From NCBI GenBank assembly GCA_020152595.1, contig JAIGNY010000483.1, positions 182,001 through 246,000 on the forward strand: 64,000 nucleotides of DNA, given 5' to 3'. This DNA comes from Chiridota heheva. Its lineage: Eukaryota; Echinodermata; Holothuroidea; Apodida; Chiridotidae. The number at the start of each line of letters is the position of its first letter. Position 1 is the stretch's first letter. Of this stretch, positions 1 through 10,949 are shown piece by piece. A program made the position numbers and the translations under genes. The notes below the pieces were generated by a model. It was not told the DNA's origin, searched no databases, and saw only the letters and a list, made by a program, of their open reading frames with translations.

Positions 1-683
1 CATTTCTAAAATATTTGAACAGCAACATTACTGCATGTTTTTCCTAAATACCTAACTACAATCTTGTCTCTTGGACGAAACTCGTTGAAACACTTTGTGA
101 ATACATGTGATGTTTTTCATGAAGCTACTTTTCTATTGTAAATTATTACACATTTAGAAATCAGAAATGCTGGAATTTTTTTTCTGTTTGCTTTTTTAAT
201 CTCTACTCTTTCAATTGTAATTAACATTCTATAATTTTAAAGGATCTTATATAAATTAATTGATGCCACAAGCGCCTTCCCCCACCCCTACCCCCACCCC
301 TTTCTACCTCACTATATTAACTGTTCTCCCCCTCCCCATTCAATGTTGGTCGTTGTTACTGTTTTTCCTGGACGCTAAGAAAGAAAGAAATTCAATATTG
401 AAAAGGGGTAGGGTGTTACAATTCTCAGAAAAAATATTAAAGAAACCTAAGACTTAAACATATGTAGTTTTCAAAATAGGGAAGTGTTCCAACAGTTTTG
501 TCCAAGATTGTAGATAATATCCCACAAGTGTATGATATTATTGTTGCATACTGTATAAGGAATTTACAAATGTTTTTCAAATTCAAAGGATTACATTATT
601 TTGAATACGTTTGTTTTTCTATTTTTCCGAAGAGTGTTTCTACCAGTTAAATCCTTACAGGAGCATGTTGCAAACTAGTAATT
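1..683. other. Unassigned AT-rich sequence
   Basis: A C-rich patch (CCCCCACCCCTACCCCCACCCC near 280) and scattered T-runs. No coding or repeat signal was recognised. Confidence 0.6.
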
Positions 684-687
684 GAGC

Positions 688-912
688 TTGTGCAAACTAA
701 CATCAGCTTGTGCAGAAGATAGCAAAAAATGTTTTTTAGCTTGGAGAAAGTTTTTGCTATCTTGCATAAGCTTGTAGAAAGGGTTTTTGCTATAGCTTGC
801 ACAAGCTCCAATTAACTTGCTGCAAGCTTGCCACAAGGTACATGTACATTGCAGCAAACCTGTGCAAGCTAAAAATTGTTAGCTTGTCACAAGCTTGCTG
901 CAGCCTAGTTTT
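688..912 (+). repeat. AGCTTGC palindromic repeat block 1
   Basis: It is dense in AGCTTG/CAAGCT words in both orientations (GAGCTTGTGCAAAC, TTGCACAAGCTCC, CACAAGCTTGCTGCAG), so the strand can fold on itself at many positions. It ends with CCTAGTTTTTGG, like block 2. Confidence 0.7.
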
Positions 913-983
913 TGGTTTTGATGCGATAGCATCAGGAACAATGTGGTCATGGCGTTTGTATGTGTGTCTGTGTATATGTTTGT

Positions 984-1122
984 GGCGCCAGCTTGTAAAC
1001 GCGATATCTTAATAACGATACACTAGATTCATGTCATATGTGGTACACGGATAGCTCATGGTCTGTAGATTTTCCCTATTGTTTTTGATGGTGATGTCAT
1101 GCATATTATTGAGTAGGCGGGG
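984..1122 (+). repeat. GTAAACAC-type ~280-bp repeat, first (partial) copy
   Basis: CTTGTAAACGCGATATCTTAATAACG, TGTGGTACACGGATAGCTCATGG and GGTGATGTCATGCATATTA are shared with the units at 2229-3090. It joins directly onto the 0.8 kb repeat. Confidence 0.7.
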
Positions 1123-1985
1123 CCAGAGATTGCGTTAACGACAAATTTGTGGTATTTTACATCACGGGTGAAATTTCTTACGACACAAGTTGTACCTGCG
1201 TCGTAAGATTTAGATATAGCATGTGAAATTTTACGCCAGAGTTTTTCATTAACATAACTAAAATCATAAACACCTTACCTCTCTGATGCGATTCAAAGTT
1301 TTATTTTGCACAAAAATGATTTTGAACTACTCATAAATAAAAGAAAAATGACACAACTACGAGACTAACAGCCGAATGATTCAACATGCCCGTAGTGCTG
1401 CCATAAACACATGTAGGCTAGTACATAGACCCTATGCATGATGTACGTACAGTACACTGTACAGTGTATGTAAAAGTTTTGATGTTGTTTTGAATGCAGG
1501 CTGTCAATTGTCAACGATATTATTAGCTAGGATTCTACTTTCCTCCTGTATTGTGTTGATCGTGTATCTGTGAAGTGATCACAGACTGCAAGTCCAGTTA
1601 CTATACTGTAAAGAAGTAGGCGTGTTCAATATCTGAATAGTATATTATTGTTGACAATAGGTCAAAGTTCACTAAAACCTCATGAAACTTTGGATACAAT
1701 AAACAAAAGTATTTTTTAGTTTATTTTTGGATTGTTAACCCAAATTTTATGACTCAACAATCAACATTACACAAGGATTAGGTATGAATTTTTTCGTAAT
1801 ATCTTCTATGATAATAATAGTCCGATTTTGTAATGTTTTTGGTATTTTAAGCGCAATTTTCATTCACTTTAGCGAGGCAAGCCTACACAAGTGTGTTGTG
1901 TTAACAATTACTTGCATGCTTCGCTAGCGCGCAATGCCCTGTACATTACGCAATGCCCTGTACATACCATGGCAAATTGACAAAA
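1122..1985 (+). repeat. ~0.8 kb interspersed repeat, left copy of an inverted pair
   Basis: Its reverse complement is found at 9699-10429. Shared landmarks include CTGTCAATTGTCAACGATAT, TACAGTACACTGTACAGTGTA, AGACTAACAGCCGAATGATT (diverged) and the doubled AATGCCCTGTACAT near 1935-1965. No coding capacity is visible. Confidence 0.8.
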
Positions 1986-2119
1986 TACGCCAACCTTCAA
2001 GGGCTTGTCGTAAGCAAATACGCCAGGCAAAAAATTATAACGCAACCTCTGGGCGGGGCTTAATATAAAATTCTTGAAATGTAAATATTTTAACAGCCAC
2101 ATGTCTGTTTTGTTTCATA

Positions 2120-3095
2120 TTTGGTCTAATTATGATATTAAGCTTGTGTGTACATGTTCATGACATAAAAATGTTGAATTTCATTATATGCATACTGGGC
2201 TGGGCTTAATATTATTTCGCTAAAAAGAGCTTGTAAACACGGTATCTCAACAATGGTAAACTGGATTCATGTCATATTTGGTACACAGATAGCCCATGGT
2301 TTGTAGATACTGTATGCCTTATTTTGTTGATGATGATGTCATGCATTAATGAGTAGGTAGGGCTTAAAGTGAAAATCTTGCAATGTTCATTTTTTTAAGA
2401 ACCGCATGTCTGTTTTGTTTCATGTTTGGTATAATTATGATGTTAGCTGGTGTGTACATGTTCATGATGTAAAAATATGATTTTGCTGAAAAGAGCTTGT
2501 AAACACAGTATTTCAAGAACAGTAAACTGGATTAATGTATTATGTGGTACACAGATAGCCCATGCTCTGTAAATGTGCCCTATTGTTTTTTCATGGTGAT
2601 ATCATGGATAATAATGAGTAGGCGGGCTTAATATAAAACTCTTGAAATGCTCTTATTTTGACAATCACATGTCTCTTTTGTTTAATATGTGTTCTAATAA
2701 TGTTAGCTACTGTACTGTAGTGTGTATGTTTTTGTGATATAAAAACATTGAATTTCATTAATATGCGTAGTGGGCGGGGCTTAATATAATTTTGTAAACA
2801 GAAAGCACAAGTAAACACGATGTCTCAAAAAGTATCAACTGGAATCACATGTGTGGTACACAGATACATGTACTGTAGCTCATGGTCTGCAGATGTGAGC
2901 TACAGTAATGTTTGTGGTATTGATATCATGCATATTAGTAAGTGGGCGGAGACTTGAAGTGAAATTTTGAAAAACTGAGTGTCCGCTTTGTGTCGTATCA
3001 GGCATGATAATTTTGTTGGTTATTGTGTACATGCTTATGGTATCAACAGATGTCATTAATATGCGTGGTGGGCATGGCTTAGTATAAAAGTGCAA
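2120..3095 (+). repeat. Degenerate tandem units (~270-320 bp) of a GGTACACAGATAG repeat
   Basis: Three to four units each carry GTAAACACRRTATYTCAA, GTGGTACACAGATAGCCCATGG, GATGTCATGCAT, GAGTAGGCGGGGCTTAATATAA and TGTGTACATGTTCATG. Units are about 70-80% alike by eye. A further diverged unit lies at 3930-4200. There are no long ORFs. Confidence 0.75.
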
Positions 3096-3099
3096 AATG

Positions 3100-3925
3100 A
3101 TGTAAACACCACAAATGATACATAATGTTTACACGGGTACTCAAAATATCCGCTTACCTGACAGATTGTGTTGCTAACCGGTTCCGAAAATACAATCCGT
3201 TTTTGGATTTTCATAATATTACCAATTGCAGACTGTTTTTGTTTCAGAATTGTATGTTAAAAGAATAAATCTTAACTTGCAAGAATTATATTGCAGAAAT
3301 GATGTTGAACGAGTGATGTGGCTAGTAACGTATTTACGCTAGTAGTACTACATGTACTAGTAGCGCAAAACTTAAACTCTATAAACTTCGCTGTAAAAAA
3401 AAGATATACAAACCAACGCGCAAGAAGCAGTGTATGTAGTATGCTGCAGTAAGAAAAAAAATTGGGGTTGTACATTACCAAAATATTTTCAAAGCGTGTC
3501 TGCTATTTGGTGAAAAATAGTGTAACACCTATTATGAACCAATCACAACTTGTGTTCAAATGAAATTGATACGTGCTACTGAGCGTGCACATACATAACG
3601 GAACCGTGGAATGTGTGTAATATTCCAGAAAATACCCATGCATTGAAATTTTGAGGAAGTGAGTATATCATTATTGTACGGTATTTTATGAAGAAAGGTC
3701 CATAAAAGAGACCAGAAGCATTTGTATTTTATTTCTTTATTCACAAAAACAAAGATATGATTGAAAAAAGAAAAAATATCACAAGATTTTACAAGGTACA
3801 CTGCTAGATTTTAACACATAATACTTTCGCGAAAAATATTGAAAAGGCCCTGTCGGTACGTCGGATACCTGACTGATAATGCAGGTCGGGTACCCAGTCT
3901 GATTTTGTTTGGACCCGGTGCAAAC
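3100..3925. other. Unassigned sequence between repeat blocks
   Basis: Short stop-limited frames only. CTAGTAGTACTACATGTACTAG near 3340 is a local palindrome. Nothing gene-like. Confidence 0.6.
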
Positions 3926-3929
3926 ACTA

Positions 3930-4200
3930 ATGATACAGTATATCAGATTTATGCTATGTGGTACACAGATGGTTCATGGTCTGTACGTATCTTGTGGCAG
4001 TGTTATGAATGCTAATGTGTAGCAGTGCTTACTGACAAATTCTTGAAAGAGGATAAATGAGCAATTGCTTTTGCATCATATGTGCTTTGATAATGTTGCA
4101 AATAATTGTGCAAAAGCTAATGCTGTCAGTATTTTGTAGTGATCTGCATGGTGGGTGTGGCTAATGAATGAATATCATGCAACACATATTTCATGATATG
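3930..4200 (+). repeat. Diverged outlying unit of the GGTACACAGATAG repeat
   Basis: ATGCTATGTGGTACACAGATGGTTCATGGTCTG and a downstream GCATGGTGGGTGTGGC keep the order of the units at 2.1-3.1 kb. Confidence 0.55.
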
Positions 4201-4214
4201 CACATGACAGTTAA

Positions 4215-4780
4215 AGGAATATTCTCCTGGTTTTGTGTAACATTTTATTTGAAAGAGCATACTTTTAGAGCCAATTTGGTACAAAAATCAGGTTGATATC
4301 ATATTCCAATCAGGAGATATAAATTTTGAAAGATTTCCTACTTGCAATTTAAAGTTTTTGTACAGTATGATGAATTCATGTTTGATGATGTCATAGAGAC
4401 AATTTCATTGCAAATTTGTTATGTATTTCTTTGAATGTTAATTGGTTGTTTCTGTATGATTAGAAACTAAAAGTTATTAAAGTAGCGTATATTTGGCAAT
4501 GTATACAGATACCTCTTTCATCAATTTATTTTCCTAGCAGATTTTACTAATGAAAAAAGGATGAAAGATTTTAATTAAAAACAAACTTTGTGGGAGATTG
4601 TGTTGCTGCAATGTCATACTGAGCCTTTTCCTATTCATTTATTGGCCTTTTTTGTGAACTTTAAGATTTGAATATCTTCTGGTATGAATAGCATATCAAC
4701 ATGATTTTTGTACTAAATTGTTTCTAAAAGAATTATCTTTGTTATGCAAGGTTTCGAAAAAACATGGGAATATTCCTTAA
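4215..4780 (+). mobile_element. TTAA-flanked foldback MITE, family A copy 1
   Basis: TTAA at 4211-4214 precedes AGGAATATTCTCC. The last ~120 bases are an imperfect reverse complement of the first ~120: the pairs include GGTACAAAAATCAGGTTGATAT with ATCAACATGATTTTTGTACT. There is no coding capacity. The 3' inverted-repeat end is followed by extra tandem copies to about 4950. Confidence 0.75.
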
Positions 4781-4950
4781 TACAAAATTTCTCTTTGTTA
4801 TGAAAGGTTACAGAAAAACATGGGAATATTCCTTAATACAAAATTTATCTTTGTTATGAAAGCTTACGAAAAAACATGGGAATATTCCTGAATACAAAAT
4901 TTCTCTTTGTTATGAAAGGTTACGGAAAAACATGGGAATATCCTAATACA
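4717..4950 (+). repeat. Tandem array of the 3' end of MITE A (about 4 units of ~61 bp)
   Basis: The segment CTTTGTTATGAAAGGTTACG...ACATGGGAATATTCC is repeated about four times. Each unit equals the terminal part of MITE A, so the element end has been amplified in place. Confidence 0.75.
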
Positions 4951-5058
4951 AATTTTGCAAATCAATCATCTTATAAAGAAAGAAGCATCGAAACCACAAA
5001 ACCTTTTTGTCCTGGTTCTGTAATGGAGCTCTAAGTAGCCTTTGGAGCAATTCTTTTC

Positions 5059-5250
5059 GCATAGCATAGCATACATGTAGCATAGCATAGCAAGGTTTAA
5101 CGTCCCGAAAGCATCCAGTGCTGGATATTATATCAAGACCGCCACAGCGTTTGATAATCAGTTGTGAACTCACTGGTTGCAGACTCACCGGGATACGAAC
5201 CCGGGACGTGCGGGTGAGACGACAAAGCACTAACCACTGAGGTCTGTTAT
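5059..5250 (-). mobile_element. tRNA-derived SINE, copy 1
   Basis: On the minus strand an A box (CCTCAGTGGTTAGTGC) and a B box (GGGTTCGTATCCC) lie at tRNA-like spacing. They are followed by a body and the 3' end GGACGTTAAACCTTGC with a (TATGC) tail. Polymerase III boxes plus a simple tail define a tRNA-SINE. A second copy at 21061-21215 confirms it is a repeat family. Confidence 0.8.
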
Positions 5251-5599
5251 CATCATACAGTATACACTATACCTTATGATTATAATTTGTATAATTTTTT
5301 CAAAATAATTTTCTCTGTTACAATCCTGTTAATAGTGCTGTGACATGTCGATTACCACAATATCTCTTTTCCCACGATATGAAACATACCTCTCAACACA
5401 TATCACGATACCAAAAACAAATACTCAACTAAGAAATCTTTGCGCAACTAGGCCAGGCTACTTAGTATGTTACAATTCTAACGTTATGGTATTAGATATC
5501 AAAGTACAGTTTAGGGCATTAGAAATGTGCAAAAATATCGTGAACCATAAAAAACTTAACTAAAAATCGTGCTCCTTTACCACTCTGATGTAAGTTGGC

Positions 5600-5875
5600 A
5601 AAAAAAAAAAAAAAGCCTAGAACATCCTCTCAGGCTCTCACTTAAATGATCCATGGTCACGTTGGCTGAATTACCAAACACATGCATGATGCGTGATAAA
5701 TGTAATAATCATGCGATCATGTGGTCTGCTAGATCTGCAAATAGTGATATTAACAATTTGCGTCATGAGTCAAGTTTCTTGAAAAGTATCCTAATATATC
5801 ACGAAAATTGCTACGTAATAGTGCCATGTCATGACAGCACTACTTCTTATACAGATACTTGATTACTTTTATGTA
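5600..5875 (+). repeat. Interspersed repeat, copy 1 (partner at 28.33 kb)
   Basis: GATCCATGGTCACGTTGGCTGAATTAC, CTGCTAGATCTGCAAAT, GATATTAACAATTTG and CCATGTCATGACAGCAC recur in the same order at 28325-28665. No coding capacity. Confidence 0.75.
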
Positions 5876-6062
5876 AATGATATTTAAAAAAACATGAGGT
5901 ATTATTACCCTCATATGTTTCTTTATATCATTTAATCAAGGATTAATTCTCAGTTACTGTATGTGTGTTACCAAAAATGGGAAATGAGATGATTCATTAA
6001 TAAGCAGTTATTGCTGTATGAATGTAGTTATGTTTGTTAAATTTGTGATGACAAACTCTTAA

Positions 6063-6497
6063 AGGAATATTCCCATGGATTTTCATTTTTTCATATATGG
6101 TAGAGAAAATTTGTAGAAGCAAAGTGGTAAAAAAACTATGTTAATATCTTATTCTGTTAAGAAGTTATAACAATTTAAAGAGAAGGAAAATGTTCTTAAA
6201 AACACCTTGTACAGTATGTGTCCTTGACAGCTTGGTGATGTCATCAAGGCAATTCCAGCACAGTAATATATTTCTTATAAATTTAATCACACTTTTTTAC
6301 ATTATCGAACAGCATTTTGGGCTCATTATAGAGATAAGGTGGAATATATAGTTTAGAAGAAAATATTTTGTCTTTTTCTTGGTTTACATCACATTTACAT
6401 TGATACAAAATCCAAATCATTTAAAAAGAAATACAGACATTTTTTGGTTGAAATTGCATCAGTATATAAAAAAATGAATATCCATGAGAATATTCCT
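6063..6497 (+). mobile_element. TTAA-flanked foldback MITE, family B copy 1
   Basis: TTAA at 6059-6062 and at 6498-6501 flank AGGAATATTCCCATGG ... GAGAATATTCCT. The ends are complementary, and the internal ATGTCATCAAGGCAATTCC segment is shared with the copy at 63506. It encodes no protein. Confidence 0.8.
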
Positions 6498-6692
6498 TTA
6501 AGTAAACTGAGGCATCAATTTTAAGTGGTCACTCTTTTCTAATTGTGTATCACCATGGAAACAGAGGTCATAGAAGGTTGGTTATGTGTGTGACATCACA
6601 CGGAACATTTTTTTTCCTTTTAAGTATAAGTATTTAACATAACAAGTTTACGCGTAAAGAAGGGTAAGTCACCCCATAAAAAGCCCAAATTA

Positions 6693-7047
6693 ACACCGCC
6701 ACCACTACCCACCACCACCACCCACCGCTACCCACCACCACCCACTGCTACCCACCACCACCACCCATCGCTACCCACCACCACCACCCACCGCTACCCA
6801 CCACCACCACCCACCACCACCACCCATCGCTACCCACCACCACCACCCATCGCTACCCACCACCACCACCCACCGCTACCCACCACCACTACCCACCGCT
6901 ACCCACCACCACTACCCACCACCACCACCCACCACTACCCACCACCACCACCCACCGCTACCCACCACCACCACCCACCGCTACCCACTACCACCACCCA
7001 CCGCTACCCACCACCACCACCCACCGCTACCCACCACCACTACCCAT
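6693..7047 (+). repeat. CCACCACCACCCACCGCTACC minisatellite
   Basis: Mixed CCA triplets and CCGCTACC blocks form repeating units of about 18-24 bases across ~355 bases on a strongly C-rich strand. Confidence 0.95.
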
Positions 7048-7346
7048 TATTCTCTGTTAAGACTTACAGGTTAAGTCTGTGATACAACACAAACATTTAC
7101 TCTAATTATTAGTTGTTTTAAACAAATAATTAAATAATCAATTTTATCTTAACCATTTCTTTTAATTAGTCTGGTTACATATGTGACACTTGTATGTAAT
7201 ATGTTACAGTATACTGAGTATAAAGAAATTCTTGCCCCCTCTAATCTTAAACCCACCCCTTTAAGTGAAACATGAAATACACGTAGGATGTTATTTAAAA
7301 TGTGACAGTAAAAGCGATTTGTGCCAAAATTTCTTCTAAGCAACTA

Positions 7347-7768
7347 ACACCATACAAAGCCAGGCTACTGGACACCATTATAAAATAAAACAAAATATGA
7401 CTTGTACTACACGCAATGCCATCTATCTCATAACATGCTTAAAATGTAAACTTCAATACGTGGGCTCAACATCAACACAATTTTTAAGTGCATTTTCCCA
7501 ATCACAAATCTTTGATGATTACCAACAAAAAGACCTGTGAAGTTGCTGTTTATTTTTGTTGTACCCCCATGACCTTTCCAACTCTCAATTCATCTCATTT
7601 GAAAGAATTTTAGATTCTCAAAACACTGAAAGAAAGCTGCTTACACACTTTGCAGCCATACGGACTTTAACAAAAGACAAGAACTTCACTCAAAAAGCCA
7701 AATTAGTTACACATCATAGACCTTCCCTTACTCCCAATGTTACTTGTTGTTATTTTCTTTGTATTTAG
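7347..7768 (+). pseudogene. Penelope-like retroelement remnant: GIY-YIG endonuclease domain
   Basis: A frame starting near 7347 reads YKIKQNMTCTTRNAIYLITC and then LKCKLQYVGST. The IYLITC...CxxC...YVG signature matches the GIY-YIG endonuclease at the C-terminus of Penelope-like element proteins (IYL...C.KC....YVG). This frame stops at TGA 7538-7540. A +1-shifted frame from about 7556 continues with FISFERILDSQNTERKLL and a segment ending IRTL, matching the later part of the same domain, and closes at TAG 7766-7768. The RT domain is missing, so only the 3' end of the element is present. One stop/frameshift and the missing RT make it non-functional. Assignment is from recognised motifs, not from a search. 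Confidence 0.65.
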
Positions 7769-7952
7769 TTTCCGCTCTAGTAATTTTCCCACTTCATGTA
7801 CAGTACCCTAGCTTTATTATAGTCTTGTTACATATCACTTACTTGCATTTGTTCAAGGGATGAAGGTTGAATGACAGAAAGGTTTTGCTTTTTTAAGTTT
7901 TTAAATAAAGTTGCTCTAAGGAGTGGCTGAAAGTTGTATTTTCTTTTTCCTG

Positions 7953-8371
<419 letters not shown>

Positions 8372-8454
8372 CATGTATTTCATTTAAAAGATTGAGCATA
8401 ACTTTTAAAGCTGAAATACAAAACAAGATGGCAAAGTTTTATACTTGAAAATCT

Positions 8455-8822
8455 TTGAAACAAGCTTGCTGCAAGCTTGCGCATGCTTGCTGCAACCTTA
8501 CTGCAAGCTTGCGCATGTTTGCTGCAACCTTACTGCAAGCTTGCGGCAAGATAGTATTTGGGACAAATGCAAATTTGCTAGCTTGCGCAAATAACATTAG
8601 CTTGTACAAGCTAGCAAAAATATTTGTTAAGCTTGCACAAGCTTGCAGAAAGATTTTGCTAGCTTGAGCAAGCTTGTGAAAAAGCTAGCTTGTGCAAAGG
8701 TATTTGCTAGCTTGCGCAAGCTTGCATTTGTCCCAAATACCAGCTTGCCGCAAGGATACAGCAAGCTTGCGTAAGCTAAAAATTGTTAGCTTGTCTCAAG
8801 CTTGCGAAAACCTAATTTTTAG
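8455..8822 (+). repeat. AGCTTGC palindromic repeat block 2 with foldback arms
   Basis: More than twenty AAGCTTGC/GCAAGCTT words occur. Arms at about 8541-8595 and 8705-8755 are complementary (CTTGCGGCAAGATAGTATTTGGGACAAATGC and its mirror). It ends in AACCTAATTTTTAGG. Confidence 0.75.
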
Positions 8823-8984
8823 GTAATGGAACTGCTGGGATATGGATCTGCTACTGTACATAACCAAATGTTGAAAAAATTAAACTGGAGAAATTAGAAA
8901 CAAATGTGATAATTTAGAAGATGGATTCAAATGTGAGCTTACCCCTTGATCCAGCAACCAATGGACATGAAATTGGTTTTTTTA

Positions 8985-9345
8985 GCGCTCTTTTCCTGGC
9001 ATAGAAGAGTGTATTTGCTTCATCTGGCCATTCCAGAGCTTCCCTCGCTGCCCATAACTCAGCCGAGCTCTCTCAAAAAAAAACCTCTGGTTGAAATTAT
9101 CTCCTTTCTTCATCATGCTTCCCTCTACAACCATGTTTAGTCCTCCTTCCCCACCCCCTCTCTCTCTACATTATTTTGTCACCCATACACCTCCTCTCTC
9201 GATCCCAGCTTTCTGGCCTTTAGTTCTCGTGTTTCTCTCAATCTCCCCCTGTTTACTCTCCTTCCTACCTCTGGGATGATCTAACCCCAAGGCACAATTA
9301 GACCCTTGCTGTTGTGGTGCCGTTAGACTCTTATAAAAAATATTT
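8985..9345 (+). mobile_element. 5'-truncated copy of RNase H-bearing LINE (3' end only)
   Basis: This is a second copy of the 3' end seen at 23915-24235. The last codons (ISFLHHASLYNHV then TAG at 9138-9140) correspond to VSFLQHASLYNHI then TAA in the longer copy. The 3' UTR matches nearly throughout (CCACCCCCTCTCTC, ATACACCTCCTCTCTCGATC, GTGGTGCCGTTA). Unlike the other copy it ends in an A/T tail (TATAAAAAATATTTAAAAAA), not (TAG)n. Severe 5' truncation is typical of LINE insertion. Confidence 0.75.
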
Positions 9346-9698
9346 AAAAAATTATAAAGCACAATAACGTAAACAAGTATATTACTAACAAGCAAACATA
9401 CACAACATCAGCAATAATGTGTACCATGAAGCAATAATTACATGTAGCTGTGTGCATGCTTTCTCTGAAATGGAGCAGAACAATAACTGGCCAATGAAAA
9501 TCTGGAATCAACCAGTTCTTTTATTTCATTGGATGAAAGTGTTGCCTCATTTGCATACACACTAAATTTAGCACTTGACCATTGGTCTGACAAAATTAAT
9601 GCATAAACATTAAAAACTACTTCATTCATTGTCTATAATTGATTTGATGTGTTTGTACTGGGTGATTTCCACTCTGAGTAGTGAGTGATCTGTTGGTT

Positions 9699-10429
9699 AT
9701 TTGCCATAGTATGTACAGGGCACTGCGTAATGTACAGGGCACTGCGCACTAGCAAAGCTTGCAAGTATTGTTAACACGCACACACTTGTGTAGGCCTGCC
9801 TTGCTAAAATTACTGAAAAATTACGCTTAAAATACCAAAAACATCAAAGAATCAGACTATTATTATTATAGAAAATATTAAGAAAAAGTTCTCGCCCAAT
9901 TCTTGTAGGCCTATAATGCCAAAATAAAATAGAAAAATACTTTTGTTTATCTCATCCAAATTTCCATGAGGTTTTAGTGAACTTTGACCAATTGTCAACG
10001 ATAATATTGTGATCAATTCACAGATACAAGATCTTACACATACAGTACAACAATACAGGAGAAAAGTAGAAACCTACATGTAGCTAATGATATCATTGAC
10101 AATTGACAGCCTGCATTCGAAACAACATCAAAACTTTCACGTATAGTGTACTGTACATGTATACTGACTGTATTACTATAATAGCCTATATGTGTTTATA
10201 TACAGTACTTGTACGGACATGTTAAATCACTCATCCATCAGTCTCGTAGTTGTGTCATTTTCCTTTCATCAATCACATCAGAGAGGTGTTAGATTTTCAT
10301 TTAACTTAATGAAAAACTCTGTCGTAAATTTTCACATGCTTTATCTAAATTGTACAACGTAGGTACAATGTCTCTAAAGAAATTTCAAATAATATAAGAC
10401 AAATTTGTTATTAACGCGAACCCTGCACG
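9699..10429 (-). repeat. ~0.8 kb interspersed repeat, right copy of an inverted pair
   Basis: It starts with a duplicated ATGTACAGGGCACTGCG and ends near ACAAATTTGTTATTAACGCGA, mirroring 1122-1985 with indels. Its arms flank about 7.7 kb. Confidence 0.8.
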
Positions 10430-10814
10430 TAACCATTCGGTTACGTGTGTGACCTGTTTAATTGTTCTATTTAATTAATTAATCAGAGGATAAATTATTA
10501 ATTTTTCATGTATTTGGAAGAAGATACATGCCATCCTTTTTAAACAATTTTTCCTCACAACTTCCCTAGAAAAAAGGAAAAAATGTGTTTTTGGTTACAT
10601 GTGTGACCTAAAAATTGAATGAAATTTTTAATGAACCTAACAAAAAAAAAAAAAAAAAAAAAGTGTTCAAAGTAAATTCAAAATTTTTACTTACCTGTAG
10701 ATAATTATTTAGATATAATATAAAGATAAATGAATGTAAAATGCTTCATAATATGTTTAATATTACTTTTTTAAGTGTTTATTGTATATACAAAAAATGA
10801 GAAAAATAAGCCCA

Positions 10815-10945
10815 AAGAGGCGAAATCGTCATATGTTCACAATATTTAGAATTCCTTTCAAATTTTTTGATAGGTTGAAATTTTGCTGCACGATTCGTTG
10901 TCTCCTATAGCAAGGTATATAGTTATTTAAAACCTGTTGAAGGTC
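10815..10945 (-). mobile_element. Reversed fragment of the 41.7 kb TIR element
   Basis: AAAGAGGCGAAATCGTCATATG, CACAATATTTAGAATTCCTTT and GCACGATTCGTTGTCTC match the reverse complement of about 42140-42262. Confidence 0.6.
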
Positions 10946-10949
10946 ACTA

